Notes: generated from the letters alone by a model not told the origin. A stretch of DNA of 64,000 nucleotides from Alcanivorax sp. S6407 (GCF_023016115.1 NZ_JALKBH010000004.1:186001-250000); one strand, 5' to 3'. Shown: positions 19,703 to 29,400, counted from the first letter of the stretch. Numbers and translations are program-made.

Positions 19703-20293
19703 TCAGTTCGTCCGCATTTCCAGATCCGAAATCCAGATCTCTACGTCTTTATCATCCGGTGTTACCGCGCGATATGCCTCATAGGCATCCAGGGCGCACT
19801 GGTAGTCTTTAAGATAGATATCACACAAGACGCCCAGATTTTTGTTGGCCAGTGCAAACTCTGGATATTTTGTCAGAATACTTTCGTAAGTCTGCCGCGC
19901 CTCGACAAACTGCCCTTTTTTTCTGAGGAGCAGTGCGTATTCGTTATTGGCCACCGGATTGTTGGGCTCGATCTGCAAGGCGGCTTGCAATGCCGCTTCT
20001 GCCTTGTCGTTTTTTTCCAACCGCTTCCAGGCAATGGCCATGTTGATGTGAGGCACCGCACTGGCATTATTCTGCGCCACCAGCTGTTCCAGCTGATCGA
20101 TGCCTGCCTGGTAGTTTTCCTGCTCCATCTGCAGCATGGCCGCGTTGAACAGTGCATTCTGATCTTCAGTCAGCACAATATTTTCCTGTGGCTGACTGGT
20201 GCCGGTGGTTGTTGCACAACCGCTGAACAGCAATGCGGTGGCGACTAAAGCGGGGGCAAGCCAGGAGTTTCGATTCATCAGATTCCTGTCCAT
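19703..20293 (-). CDS. Short TPR lipoprotein (GltE/AglT- or PilF-like)
   Basis: 196 residues with a lipobox LFSGC (Cys26 from the first ATG), then four or so TPR repeats across residues 40-180 (for example NAMLQMEQENYQAGIDQLEQ, VPHINMAIAWKRLEKNDKAE). The first ATG overlaps the stop of the upstream gene (TAATG). The in-frame ATG at 20278 has a better AGGA site and would put the Cys at 21, a more usual signal length. Gliding and type IV pilus systems use such TPR lipoproteins as outer-membrane scaffolds. Confidence 0.85.
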   Translation of the reverse strand: MDRNLMNRNSWLAPALVATALLFSGCATTTGTSQPQENIVLTEDQNALFNAAMLQMEQENYQAGIDQLEQLVAQNNASAVPHINMAIAWKRLEKNDKAEAALQAALQIEPNNPVANNEYALLLRKKGQFVEARQTYESILTKYPEFALANKNLGVLCDIYLKDYQCALDAYEAYRAVTPDDKDVEIWISDLEMRTN

Positions 20294-23200
20294 TACAGCC
20301 CCTCCTCTTGCGCTACATCCCGAGCACTCTCAGGCGCCACTTCTGTCACCACCTCTTCGGGTTCGGCCGGTGCCTCAGATTCATTCATGCTTTCTTCCGC
20401 AGCCTCTGACACCGGAGTCTGCTCCGCAGCGCCATCTGCAGGCGCCTCGACCGCCTCCGCCTCAGGGGCAGACGCCGCCGGCTCAGCCAATGACGCATCG
20501 GCATCTGCTGGCTGAGGCTCAGGTTCTGACACCGGCACCTCCTCGGCAATCATCTCATCTTCGACTACGGCAGCTTCTGCCTCTTCCTGCACCAGCGGCT
20601 CGGCACTTTCTGCCTCTTCAACTTCAGCAACTTCTTCAACCACCTGCTCTGCTGCCGCTTCTGTTTCAACAGCAGCCGGCGCTGACTCTTCGGCTGACTC
20701 AGCAACGGCGGTCTCACCAGCCTCGGCAAAGACAGGAACATCAGCCCCATCGGTCTCCATTACTGTCTCGCCATTCTCTTCACCTGCTACGTTTTCCATG
20801 CCGTCCGCGCTTTCAACACCTTCTACGCTCTCAACATTTTCAACGTCAGCGCTACTGTCCGCAGCCTCATCCATGGGTACCGCCTGAATGCCATCGACCG
20901 CCGGGGCCGGCGCCGCTGGCGCAGCCATACCCTCTGCCGCGGGCGCCACTGCCGCCACCGGCAACTGCGGGCTCACCAGGGACTGGTAGCTGACATTGTT
21001 GACCATGGCAATAAAGCCGCTGCTTTCTTCAAACTTGGCATAACGACCCGGCATCAGTTTGGAAAGCTTGACGATACTTCTGTCCACCCAGTCGTTGTAA
21101 ACGCCCACATCGATCAGGCCCACGTTCTTCTCATGGATATCGATGGACTTTTCTTCAAACGGATAGGACTGCTCATCCAGCAGGAATTCGTACTGCTGCA
21201 TTTCCAGTTCGCTCAAGCCGCTGGGACGTTCAGAGTTCAACAGGGAACGACTGAAGTTGTAGTAGATTTCCGCAATGTAGTAAGTCGCCGCCGCTGTCAC
21301 TTCGCCGATTTCATAGTCCACCAACTGGCCAAATGCTGCATTGGCCGCCTTCATGGAATCACGCTTGCGTTTCAGGCTGGCCTGGAAGGGCTGTGTCAGC
21401 TTGAGCTCGGCAAACTCGTCATACATGGGCTCAGTGAGCTTCAGGTGTGAAGTCCCCGCCAGATAACGCATACGGTCGCTACGCGCTTCCGCGGCCGTCT
21501 GGGAATACACATACACCATGGCATTCAGCTCGTTGCGGTAGCTGTCGGTATCGCCACGGGTTTCCAGAATACCGGCGATGGCATTGTGCATTTCCATTAC
21601 CGGCTCACGCGGTTCCGGGAAGTACTGGATGAAGCGGCGACGAACTTCGATGGCCTTGTCGGTGTTATCCACTTCCATATACAGGTCGGCCGCCACCTTG
21701 AGCGCTTCACGACGAATGGCTTCATCATCGCTTTCGCTTTCGATGCGTTCGTATTCCGCCGCCGCCAGCGCCAGCTTGCCGTCTTCGCTGTAGACCTGGG
21801 CCAGCTTCTTGGTCACATCAGCCTGCAACTCGTGGCCCGGATAGTTGTTGCGGAAGGCAGTCAGAACGGTGGCTGAACGCCCCCAGTTTTCCAGCTTGAT
21901 CAGCGCCGTAGCCGCATCGTAATCCGCAGAGGGGCGCAGTTTGGATTGTGGTGCCGCCTGCCCTACTCGAAGGAAGTGTTCGGCCGCCACCAGGAATTCA
22001 CCACGCTCATTGGCCTGCTCACCCTGCTTGTAGATTGAAGCCGCCAGGTTCTCGACCAGCTCCTTGCGGGTCGGATCTTCCGGTGCGGTCAGGTTCAACA
22101 CATTCTGGTAAGCCGCTTCGGCATCCGCGAACTGCTCAAGCTCAAAAGAGGAGTGCGCGACAATCAACCAACCGGAACGACGCTCTTCCTGGGGCGCTTG
22201 CGGGAACATCTCCAGCATCTTGCGACCGGTGGTCACCGCGAAGGCGTAATCCTTCATGGCAAAGATGTCTTCAAGTGCCGCGTTCATCACCAGCGACGCT
22301 TTTTCATGCTCCGGGAAAGCCTCTGAGAAACGCAGGGAACTGCGGATCACATCACGCTTGACCGGGTCCTTCTGCTCTTCCTCTGTGACTTCCAGATTCT
22401 TGCGGTGGGTGTACACCGCCGCATAGCCCGCTGCGGAAGCCTTTTCGTGAGCCGGATAGTCATAGGCGGTGCGCTCGTATTCCAGCGCTGCCTCATGATA
22501 GGACTTGTTCTCCAGCAACAGATCGGCCAGCTGGTAATTCATCACCGGCGCCTGCTCGTCCTTGGGGAAGGAATCCAGGAACTCGTGGTACCAGTGCTGT
22601 GCTTCCACAAAGTTGTCGGCGCGCTGCTTCACGAAATCCTTGTTCTGATACATGGCGTGATAATAGTTCGCCAGTTCTGTCAGCGTGGACTTCAGAAGCG
22701 CCAGCACATCCGGATAGGAATCGACTTCAAAGTGCTGCCAGTATTTCGACTTCAGACCGTAACTGGTGGCGAACTCCTTGTTGGCCTCGATAACCAGCTT
22801 GGGAAAACCACCCTTCTTGTAAATCTCGATGACGCGCATATCAAAGTGCGGCGCCACCTTGTGATAGGGATTGAGTTCCACAAAAGTCTTGTAGGAGGAG
22901 GCGGCGTCCGCGTAACGACGCTTCTCCAGATAGTGCTCACCCAGGTTGCGGTAGATATCCACCTCATAGCTACGTGAGCCATGCTTGTTGAAGTAGTCCA
23001 CCACCGCATCCGGGCCGCCCATGGCGGAGAAGCTCAGACTGATCACGCGGAAGGTGTCATCGATGCGCTTCTGCTCGATATCATCATCCGGGTTTTCGAA
23101 GTCATAGCCGATGTTGATCTTGTGATCGAGCAGGGCCACAAACTGGTTCATGCCCTCTTCCAGCATGTCCTGCTTGTAGAAGGTCCAACCCAGTTTGTAC

Positions 23201-23994
23201 AGGGACAACTCGTAATAGAAGGAGCTCGGCCCCATGTTGACGATGGGCAGGTAGGCGTTTTCTGCATCCAGATATTTCTTGCGGGTAAAGTAGTACTCAC
23301 CACGACGGAACTGGATTTCATCGATGTAATCAGAATTCGGATAGTCTGCAGCAATGCGGTTCATGACCTCGACCGCTTCATCCACCCGGCCCAGTTCCTC
23401 ATAGGCCCGGGTCATCTGGTAAAGCACCTGATCATTGCGTTCATACATCGGGTACTTTTCAAGCAGTTGCTTGTAAAGCCCGATCGCTTCTTCCGCACTC
23501 TGGTTTTCCAGCCCGTTGGCTACCTGATCTTCCGGCACTGCGCCCACAGCAGCAGGCAGGTCGGTCTGGGTGGCACGACTCTCGAAATCCGATTCGGATT
23601 CCTGATCGCCAGTCAGGGCCATGCCAGAACTGGTGGCCGTTGTTGGCGCCTGAATCGCGGAGCTTTCCGGGGCATCCATGGGAGTCGCAGCGGCACTTCC
23701 GGTGACCGGCGCGGTCACCCCCACACCCGGGCTTTCGAAGGTGCCGTATTCACGCTCGATCTTCAGATCCGCAAGACGACGAATGGCTTCCGGCGTCATG
23801 GCCGATTCCGGCGTTTCCTCCAGGAAGTTCTGATAGCTCTGCATGGCCTTTTCGATGCCGCCCTCAATGACTTCATCGGAAAGATCCAGCTTCACATTAC
23901 GCAGTTCGGCGATGGTGCCCTTCTCGGAAACCGAGGCACAGGACGCGAGCATCACCGAGGCCGCCAGCAGCCCCACAAAACGGAAAGGCATCAT
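20293..23994 (-). CDS. Large TPR lipoprotein with acidic Ala/Glu-rich tail
   Basis: 1233 residues. Signal peptide with lipobox MLASC (Cys19), then a TPR/YbgF-type solenoid over most of residues 30-950 (repeated motifs such as LYQMTRAYEELGRVDEAVEV and IYRNLGEHYLEKRRYADAA). From about residue 1000 to the end it is a low-complexity Ala/Glu/Val/Pro tail, strongly acidic. Start and stop are coupled to neighbours by 4-base (ATGA) and 1-base (TAATG) overlaps. The architecture resembles the large periplasmic TPR proteins of Myxococcus gliding clusters (GltD/AgmU type). It is probably an outer-membrane-attached scaffold. Confidence 0.85.
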   Translation of the reverse strand: MMPFRFVGLLAASVMLASCASVSEKGTIAELRNVKLDLSDEVIEGGIEKAMQSYQNFLEETPESAMTPEAIRRLADLKIEREYGTFESPGVGVTAPVTGSAAATPMDAPESSAIQAPTTATSSGMALTGDQESESDFESRATQTDLPAAVGAVPEDQVANGLENQSAEEAIGLYKQLLEKYPMYERNDQVLYQMTRAYEELGRVDEAVEVMNRIAADYPNSDYIDEIQFRRGEYYFTRKKYLDAENAYLPIVNMGPSSFYYELSLYKLGWTFYKQDMLEEGMNQFVALLDHKINIGYDFENPDDDIEQKRIDDTFRVISLSFSAMGGPDAVVDYFNKHGSRSYEVDIYRNLGEHYLEKRRYADAASSYKTFVELNPYHKVAPHFDMRVIEIYKKGGFPKLVIEANKEFATSYGLKSKYWQHFEVDSYPDVLALLKSTLTELANYYHAMYQNKDFVKQRADNFVEAQHWYHEFLDSFPKDEQAPVMNYQLADLLLENKSYHEAALEYERTAYDYPAHEKASAAGYAAVYTHRKNLEVTEEEQKDPVKRDVIRSSLRFSEAFPEHEKASLVMNAALEDIFAMKDYAFAVTTGRKMLEMFPQAPQEERRSGWLIVAHSSFELEQFADAEAAYQNVLNLTAPEDPTRKELVENLAASIYKQGEQANERGEFLVAAEHFLRVGQAAPQSKLRPSADYDAATALIKLENWGRSATVLTAFRNNYPGHELQADVTKKLAQVYSEDGKLALAAAEYERIESESDDEAIRREALKVAADLYMEVDNTDKAIEVRRRFIQYFPEPREPVMEMHNAIAGILETRGDTDSYRNELNAMVYVYSQTAAEARSDRMRYLAGTSHLKLTEPMYDEFAELKLTQPFQASLKRKRDSMKAANAAFGQLVDYEIGEVTAAATYYIAEIYYNFSRSLLNSERPSGLSELEMQQYEFLLDEQSYPFEEKSIDIHEKNVGLIDVGVYNDWVDRSIVKLSKLMPGRYAKFEESSGFIAMVNNVSYQSLVSPQLPVAAVAPAAEGMAAPAAPAPAVDGIQAVPMDEAADSSADVENVESVEGVESADGMENVAGEENGETVMETDGADVPVFAEAGETAVAESAEESAPAAVETEAAAEQVVEEVAEVEEAESAEPLVQEEAEAAVVEDEMIAEEVPVSEPEPQPADADASLAEPAASAPEAEAVEAPADGAAEQTPVSEAAEESMNESEAPAEPEEVVTEVAPESARDVAQEEGL

Positions 23995-26015
23995 TGTGTA
24001 TCGCCCTCCACGTTCTGGTCACTGTCAGCAGCGTTCTCCTCATCAGCTTCAGATTCGGCTGCCTGATCCGCGTCATTCATTTCCACCGCGGCATCATCAT
24101 TGGCCGCCTCTCTGGCCTGCATCATTTTCTGTTGTGCCGCTTCCTGCTGGGCCTTCACGGCCCGGTCATAGCTTTCCGCCATCGCGAAGCGGGCCTGAAT
24201 CTGGTACTGGTCAATACGGTCACGACGCTGCTTGAGTTCCGCAATCGCCATTTTCTCCAGCATGTGGCCCACACCATTCATCAAGTGCGCCACGGTCTTG
24301 CTGGCACGATCGATCCGGGCACGGGCCCGGACAATCTGCTCGTTGTAACCTTCATAACTCTGCGTCGCAGCCTGCCGGGTTCGCACATAGGAGGCATAAA
24401 TCCCCTCCATGCGCTTCACATCGACTTCCAGTTCCTGAAGGTGCTCAAACGCCTCGGTCATGCGATCCTGATAATCCAGATTCACATCCCAGCTGAGCAC
24501 ACCGCGAAGCCGTTTGATGCGGCGGCGCGCCTCGGCACCGGAGGGCGACTCATCGTTCTGGTACTGCGCCTCCAACCGATCCAGCTGCATGGACACAATG
24601 CGCTCATCGGCGGTAATCAGCATTTCCGGCTGCGGCGCCACCAGCAGACGCTCAAGACGGGACTTGATGCTGTCGCGCTGCTCCATGCGCAGCAGGATGC
24701 GTGAATCCAGCTCGCGGAAGCGGGCATCGATACCCGGCAACAAGGGCTCGTAGTAACGGCGACGCATTTCGATCAGGTCTTCGTAGGCGCTCAGATTGCC
24801 CTGCCAGGTGATCATGCGCCGGCGCATGTCTTCCAGATCCAGATAGTTCTTCAGCAGCACCTGAAAATCATTGGAGGCCATCAGGTCCATCAGGTAATAG
24901 GTTTCCGGGGTTTCCGGCAGTTCACGCAAACGAATCAGCCAGTTGCTGTCCAGCTTGATTTCTTCACGCACCATGGCCTTGAAGAAGCTGCCGTTGCGGA
25001 TACTTTCGATGGAATCGTTGAGGCGGGTCTTTTCCACCTTGAACGCATCCAGAGCACTGCCGTAGAGCACCGCAGCGCGGCCATGCATTTCCAGATTGGC
25101 GTAGGAATAGGGCACACCAAGCAGACTTTCCTGCACCGCCTTGTTGGTGGGGTTGCGTTTGAACAGGATGGTCCAGGGCACCAGGGCACGATCAAAACGC
25201 TGAGCCGCCACATCCGACCAGCCTGAGCCCAGCAGAGCCTTGTTGGAGAACGGTCCTTCCAGGCGCACCCGATCCAGATACTGCTTGGCGTCCTCCGGCT
25301 GCTGGGCTTCCAGCAGTCGATAACCCAGCACCAGGTTGGCCTTGTCACGAATCCCGAGGGAAGGCTCGTCTTTCTTGCTCACCTGAATCTGGCCGGTCTT
25401 GTCCAGCTGATTCAGGCCTTTCTTTTCTTCCCCGGAAAGAATCAGGGCAATACCCAGGTTGTAGCCGGCAAAGCCTTCATAACCTGGCACTTTTTCCAGT
25501 TTTTCCAGGATATCGATGGCCTCGCTAAAGCGGCCGTTCACAGTATAGATCTGGGCACGCAGCAAGCGCTCATCATCACGTACGCTTTCCGGCACCGTCC
25601 CTTCGATACGGTCAATGGTGTGTACCGCGTTCAGCTTCTCACCCTTCTCGTAGAAGATCCGCGCCAGACGGTAGGCCGCCTCATTCTTGATCTGCTGATC
25701 CACATCGCCTTCCAGCACCGCCTTGATGGCGCGCCCGGCCTTGCGGTGCATGCGGTAGGAAAGCTCGAAATCCCCTACCGAAAATTCAGCATGACCGGCA
25801 TGAAGGTGGAGAGGATCCAGAGCCTGTTCATCCACCCGGTAGTACTGTTCCAGCTCGGAATCCAGGCGGGAGATGGCGTCGAAATACAGCCCCTGCTGGG
25901 CGTAATAGAAGGCCTCTCCCAGAAACAGATCCCGGGATTGCTGATCGGAAGTGTCTTCCGCCCAGGCCGGCACCATGGCGCACAGCCCGAACAGCACAAT
26001 GTGACGGAGAGCCAT
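23991..26015 (-). CDS. Secreted TPR/coiled-coil protein of the envelope machine
   Basis: 674 residues with a signal peptide (cleavage near AWA-EDTS). Helical TPR-like repeats run to about residue 330 (AAYRLARIFYEKGEKLNAV, GFAGYNLGIALILSGEEKKG). A long helical segment rich in Arg/Glu/Leu follows (about 400-620, probable coiled coil), then an acidic, Asp/Glu/Ala-rich end. It starts three bases after the stop of the preceding small gene and overlaps the next start (ATGA), so it belongs to a tight operon. I do not recognise an exact ortholog; a periplasmic scaffold role is inferred from architecture and context. Confidence 0.82.
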   Translation of the reverse strand: MALRHIVLFGLCAMVPAWAEDTSDQQSRDLFLGEAFYYAQQGLYFDAISRLDSELEQYYRVDEQALDPLHLHAGHAEFSVGDFELSYRMHRKAGRAIKAVLEGDVDQQIKNEAAYRLARIFYEKGEKLNAVHTIDRIEGTVPESVRDDERLLRAQIYTVNGRFSEAIDILEKLEKVPGYEGFAGYNLGIALILSGEEKKGLNQLDKTGQIQVSKKDEPSLGIRDKANLVLGYRLLEAQQPEDAKQYLDRVRLEGPFSNKALLGSGWSDVAAQRFDRALVPWTILFKRNPTNKAVQESLLGVPYSYANLEMHGRAAVLYGSALDAFKVEKTRLNDSIESIRNGSFFKAMVREEIKLDSNWLIRLRELPETPETYYLMDLMASNDFQVLLKNYLDLEDMRRRMITWQGNLSAYEDLIEMRRRYYEPLLPGIDARFRELDSRILLRMEQRDSIKSRLERLLVAPQPEMLITADERIVSMQLDRLEAQYQNDESPSGAEARRRIKRLRGVLSWDVNLDYQDRMTEAFEHLQELEVDVKRMEGIYASYVRTRQAATQSYEGYNEQIVRARARIDRASKTVAHLMNGVGHMLEKMAIAELKQRRDRIDQYQIQARFAMAESYDRAVKAQQEAAQQKMMQAREAANDDAAVEMNDADQAAESEADEENAADSDQNVEGDTQ

Positions 26016-26018
26016 GAA

Positions 26019-26525
26019 TTAGCGGTCTTTGAAGTTGATGGTATTGCCGGATTCGAACAGGGTGATCTCTACCAGACGCGGCCCCTGCTCCTTGTTGAAG
26101 GTATGACTGGCGGTTTCCTGGAAATTTTCCCCGGAGACAATCACCTCCAGCTGATGCTGACCGGCACGCACATTGCCGGTATAGATGCGCTGCACCCCTC
26201 CGGACTGCAGCGCCTCCAGCTCCTTGTGGGTATAGACGTGATGCATCACATCCTCACCATCCACACGGATATCCACGGAATCGACCCGACGATTCTGGTC
26301 CGCCGCCATGGAAACAAATACAGACACCTGGGTATTGGAGGGGTAGATCAGCTTTTCTTCCAGCTGCAGCAGCTCGGTGGAAATGGCCAGAACATCCTGT
26401 TTGATATCCTGCACCTGCTCGTCCAGGCCCTTGATCTTGTCCCGGGACACGTCGTCCGCGGCGCTGGCCAGCTGCGTCAGCACCAGCATCATGGCCAGTG
26501 CGAAACCCTTGATTACTTCAAACAT
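26019..26525 (-). CDS. Secreted coiled-coil plus beta-domain protein, first gene of operon
   Basis: 168 residues from the ATG at 26525, chosen because the signal peptide MFEVIKGFALAMMLVLTQLA starts there; an in-frame ATG at 26576 would bury it. Residues 25-55 look like a short coiled coil (KIKGLDEQVQDIKQDVLAIS). The rest resembles a PEGA-like beta domain (VDSVDIRVDGEDV, RIYTGNVRAGQHQLEVIVSG). It is the promoter-proximal gene of the TPR-ExbBD-AgmX cluster. Function not recognised; a periplasmic accessory like the small Glt proteins is possible. Confidence 0.78.
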   Translation of the reverse strand: MFEVIKGFALAMMLVLTQLASAADDVSRDKIKGLDEQVQDIKQDVLAISTELLQLEEKLIYPSNTQVSVFVSMAADQNRRVDSVDIRVDGEDVMHHVYTHKELEALQSGGVQRIYTGNVRAGQHQLEVIVSGENFQETASHTFNKEQGPRLVEITLFESGNTINFKDR

Positions 26526-26854
26526 ATCAACCCCGGGGCGAGCCCCCTCCAGAATTCTTTTAGCCCATATGACCATGGGCGGATCGTCAAATCCTCCGAC
26601 TAGTCCTCATTTTGATAAGATGAAAGGATTATTTTTTGAGAAATAACAAGTACCTAGCCAACAACCTTAAAGCAGCATGTGCAAATGAAACATATTGAAT
26701 AATGTGCACCGAACAAAAGTCACTCCACCCCTCCCTGGCGACCGCTCGTACCCTGCAGCAGCGCAAATTGTGATACCAGTCACACCCATTCCCCCCTTTT
26801 CCCGGGCCGGAAAAGTACGGCACACTGCCGAAAACCTCAGCGGAACCCCACGGC
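26526..26854. promoter_or_regulatory. Divergent intergenic region (machine operon versus yihY-like gene)
   Basis: No gene is visible in these 329 bases. The half next to the minus-strand operon is AT-rich (26590-26700). On the minus strand it includes TTGTTATTTCTCAAAAAATA, a possible promoter zone, though the hexamers are not a clean sigma-70 pair. The half next to 26855 is GC-richer. Confidence 0.4.
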
Positions 26855-27754
26855 ATGACCAACCATTTCCATCAGGGATTCAACGTACTCAAGCGGGCCG
26901 TTCGCCTGTGGCTGGACAGCAATGCCGGCAGTTACGCCGGCTCCCTCGCCTTTTTCACCCTGTTTTCCCTGGCTCCGGTGATCATACTGGCGGTGAAGGT
27001 CATTTCCCTGGTGATGACCAGCGACGCCGCCATGGCCCAGGTACTAGCCCAACTGGAAAGCACCGTGGGCCCCGCCGCCACCGAGGAAATCCGCAATCTG
27101 ATCAGCAAGGCCCAGGCCCCCACCCAGGGGCTGCTGGCCGGCGGCCTCAGCCTGCTCGCCATCGTCATTGGCGCCACCACAGTATTCGCCCAGATGCAGC
27201 ACTCCATGAACACCATCTGGGACGTGGCGCCACGGCCCTCGCGCAACACCATCCTGGCACTGATCAAAAGCCGGCTGCTGTCACTCACCGTGGTCATTTC
27301 CCTGGGATTCGTACTGTTGGTTTCCCTGCTGCTGAATGTGATCGTTCACTCACTGATGAATTACGCCAGCCACTGGATACCCTTCCATGGCAGCATTGCT
27401 GTCGCCATGGAAATGCTTGCCTCCCTGCTGGTGATCACCCTGCTTTTCGCCACCATGTTCCGGGTGCTGCCGGACGTTATCCTGCGCTGGAAAGATGTCC
27501 TGCTGGCGGCGCTGATTACCGCTATCCTGTTCTCCATCGGACGAGCCCTGATCGCGCTCTACCTGACCTACACCGCCACCGCCTCCACCTATGGGGCCGC
27601 AGGCTCTCTGGTAGTGCTGCTGATGTGGGTCTACTACTCCTCCATGATCCTGCTGTTCGGTGCCGCCATGGCAAGAGCGCTCTGTGAACACCGCAATGTG
27701 GACGTTCGCCCTCGCAGCACGGCCATCCGCGTACGGCGAGAACTGGTTCACTGA
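26855..27754 (+). CDS. YihY/BrkB family inner-membrane protein
   Basis: 299 residues with about six membrane helices and the family hallmarks: an early SYAGSLAFFTLFSLAPV segment, VIGATTVFAQMQHSMNTIW in the middle, and a C-terminal YGAAGSLVVLLMWVYYSSMI motif. Length matches the UPF0761 family. Function in the family is poorly defined; E. coli YihY was once misassigned as RNase BN. The start ATG has only a weak upstream site. It stands alone, divergent from the machine operon. Confidence 0.9.
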   Translation: MTNHFHQGFNVLKRAVRLWLDSNAGSYAGSLAFFTLFSLAPVIILAVKVISLVMTSDAAMAQVLAQLESTVGPAATEEIRNLISKAQAPTQGLLAGGLSLLAIVIGATTVFAQMQHSMNTIWDVAPRPSRNTILALIKSRLLSLTVVISLGFVLLVSLLLNVIVHSLMNYASHWIPFHGSIAVAMEMLASLLVITLLFATMFRVLPDVILRWKDVLLAALITAILFSIGRALIALYLTYTATASTYGAAGSLVVLLMWVYYSSMILLFGAAMARALCEHRNVDVRPRSTAIRVRRELVH

Positions 27755-27832
27755 GGTTTTTACAGCCCCGCCCGCCAAGGGCAGGTATCCTTGGCGTTTA
27801 CCCTGATCACCATCATGCTGCCTGGAGAGTGC

Positions 27833-29056
27833 ATGTCCGCCGTACGCCTGCTGCCCTTCGTTTTACCCGCCCTGCTCATGGCCCAGCCCGCCCTCGCCGC
27901 GGACAATCATGAAGAACTCACCGAAGACGGGTTTCGCCAGTGCGTCGCCGGCCTTCAAGACGACGCCATCGCCGCCGGGCTGCCGGAACAGCTGGTGAAA
28001 GAGAATCTGGCCGCTGTCAGCCTGAATGAAAAGGTGATCGAGCTGGATCGCAGCCAGCCGGAGTTCACCAGCAGCTTCGCCGACTACTACACCCGCCGGG
28101 TCAGCGATACCCGGATCGCCACTGGCCGCGAGCGCTATCAGGAACTGCAGCCGCTACTGCGCGAACTGACCCGCACCTACGGGATTCCGGGGCATTATCT
28201 GGTGTCGTTCTGGGGACTGGAAACCAACTACGGCGGCTACCTGGGCTACATCCCCACCCTGGACGCCCTCGCCACTCTCACCTGCGAAGGGCGCCGCGGC
28301 GAATACTTCAAGGGCGAATTGTTCAACGCCCTGCGCATTCTCCAGGCTGGTGATGTGGACCTGAAGAACATGCAGGGCTCCTGGGCCGGCGCCATGGGCC
28401 AGACCCAGTTCATGCCCGCCATCTTCCTGCGCTATGCCATCGATCATGATGGTGACGGCCGCCGCAATCTGTGGGGCAGCCGCGCCGACGCTCTCGCCTC
28501 CGCCGCCAACTTCCTGCGGGATCTGGGCTGGGAAAAAGAACAACGCTGGGGCCGGGAAATCACCCTGCCCGCCAACTTCGACTATTCCCTCACTGGCCTG
28601 GGCGTGAAGCGCAGCCTGGCAGAGTGGTCGAAGATGGGGGTTCGCATGCCCAACGGCAGCGCCCTGCCGGCCGCCGACATGCAGGCGTCGGTCATTGTTC
28701 CCTCCGGCCACAACGGCCCGGCCTTCCTCGCCTATCAGAACTTCCGGGTGATCATGGGCTGGAACCGCTCGGTGGCCTACGCCCTGGCCGTGGGCCGGCT
28801 GGCAGACCGCATTGCCGGCGCAGGCGAACTAAGCGTGGCACCGGTTCCCGCCCCGCGTCTGAACCGGGAACAGGTAACCCTCCTGCAGCAGACCCTGAAT
28901 CAATTGGGCCATGAAGCGGGCGCCGAGGATGGCCTGCTTGGCCCGGGCACCCGCAAGGCCCTGGCTCGTTATCAACAGAGCAAGGGGATGGTGGCCGACG
29001 GTTTCCCGGATGAGAACGTGCTCACCCAGATCGGGGTGCTTGCTGACCAGGATTAA
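27833..29056 (+). CDS. MltB-type lytic murein transglycosylase with peptidoglycan-binding domain
   Basis: 407 residues from the ATG at 27833 (GGAGAG upstream). Signal peptide to about residue 22 (AQPALA). The SLT_2/MltB catalytic domain spans about 30-330, with the presumed catalytic Glu130 in SFWGLETNYGGYLG and the family segment GSWAGAMGQTQFMPA. A C-terminal peptidoglycan-binding domain (about 345-407) shows LLGPGTRKALARYQQSKGM. It cleaves the glycan strand of peptidoglycan to 1,6-anhydro ends in the periplasm. No lipobox was seen, so it is probably soluble or loosely bound. Confidence 0.92.
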   Translation: MSAVRLLPFVLPALLMAQPALAADNHEELTEDGFRQCVAGLQDDAIAAGLPEQLVKENLAAVSLNEKVIELDRSQPEFTSSFADYYTRRVSDTRIATGRERYQELQPLLRELTRTYGIPGHYLVSFWGLETNYGGYLGYIPTLDALATLTCEGRRGEYFKGELFNALRILQAGDVDLKNMQGSWAGAMGQTQFMPAIFLRYAIDHDGDGRRNLWGSRADALASAANFLRDLGWEKEQRWGREITLPANFDYSLTGLGVKRSLAEWSKMGVRMPNGSALPAADMQASVIVPSGHNGPAFLAYQNFRVIMGWNRSVAYALAVGRLADRIAGAGELSVAPVPAPRLNREQVTLLQQTLNQLGHEAGAEDGLLGPGTRKALARYQQSKGMVADGFPDENVLTQIGVLADQD

Positions 29057-29400
29057 CCCCCTGTTTCACCACAGAGGGCACAGGGTTCACTGAGGCATGA
29101 GGTCGAGACGTTACTGCGGGAAGCCAGGTCAGGCTACCTCTGTTCTTTACTGTGGGAGCGTGCCTGCTCGCGAAGGGGCGAGTTGCGAGTTTCGAGTCAC
29201 GAAAGGCAAAAACCTGGCGCACGGCTTAAACGGTTTTTGGAGTTCGAAACTCGTCACTCACAACTCGAAACGACCCTGGAATTCGCATGCAGGCACACCC
29301 AAAAGGGCACAAGCGCTCCCACAACAAGCCGCTTCAGCCCCCGGTTTCATCTGTCACAGGCGCATGGCATTCTGCATGCACACCTATCCAGGAGTCTGTC
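29057..29400. repeat. Repeat-filled gap: R3, REP-like and R1 elements
   Basis: No gene. In order: a CCACAGAGGGCACAGGGTTCA element (about 29067-29096), a REP-like GTGGGAGCGTGCCTGCTCGC unit (about 29150-29175), and an imperfect inverted repeat built from GAGTTTCGAGTCACGAAAGG words (29178-29271). The start site AGGAG for the next gene follows. Confidence 0.7.

Noticed and set aside
22981-24066. Plus-strand open frames opposite the TPR genes (for example 361 codons)
   Set aside because: Antisense shadows; the minus-strand frames have signal peptides, TPR motifs and overlapping start/stop junctions.
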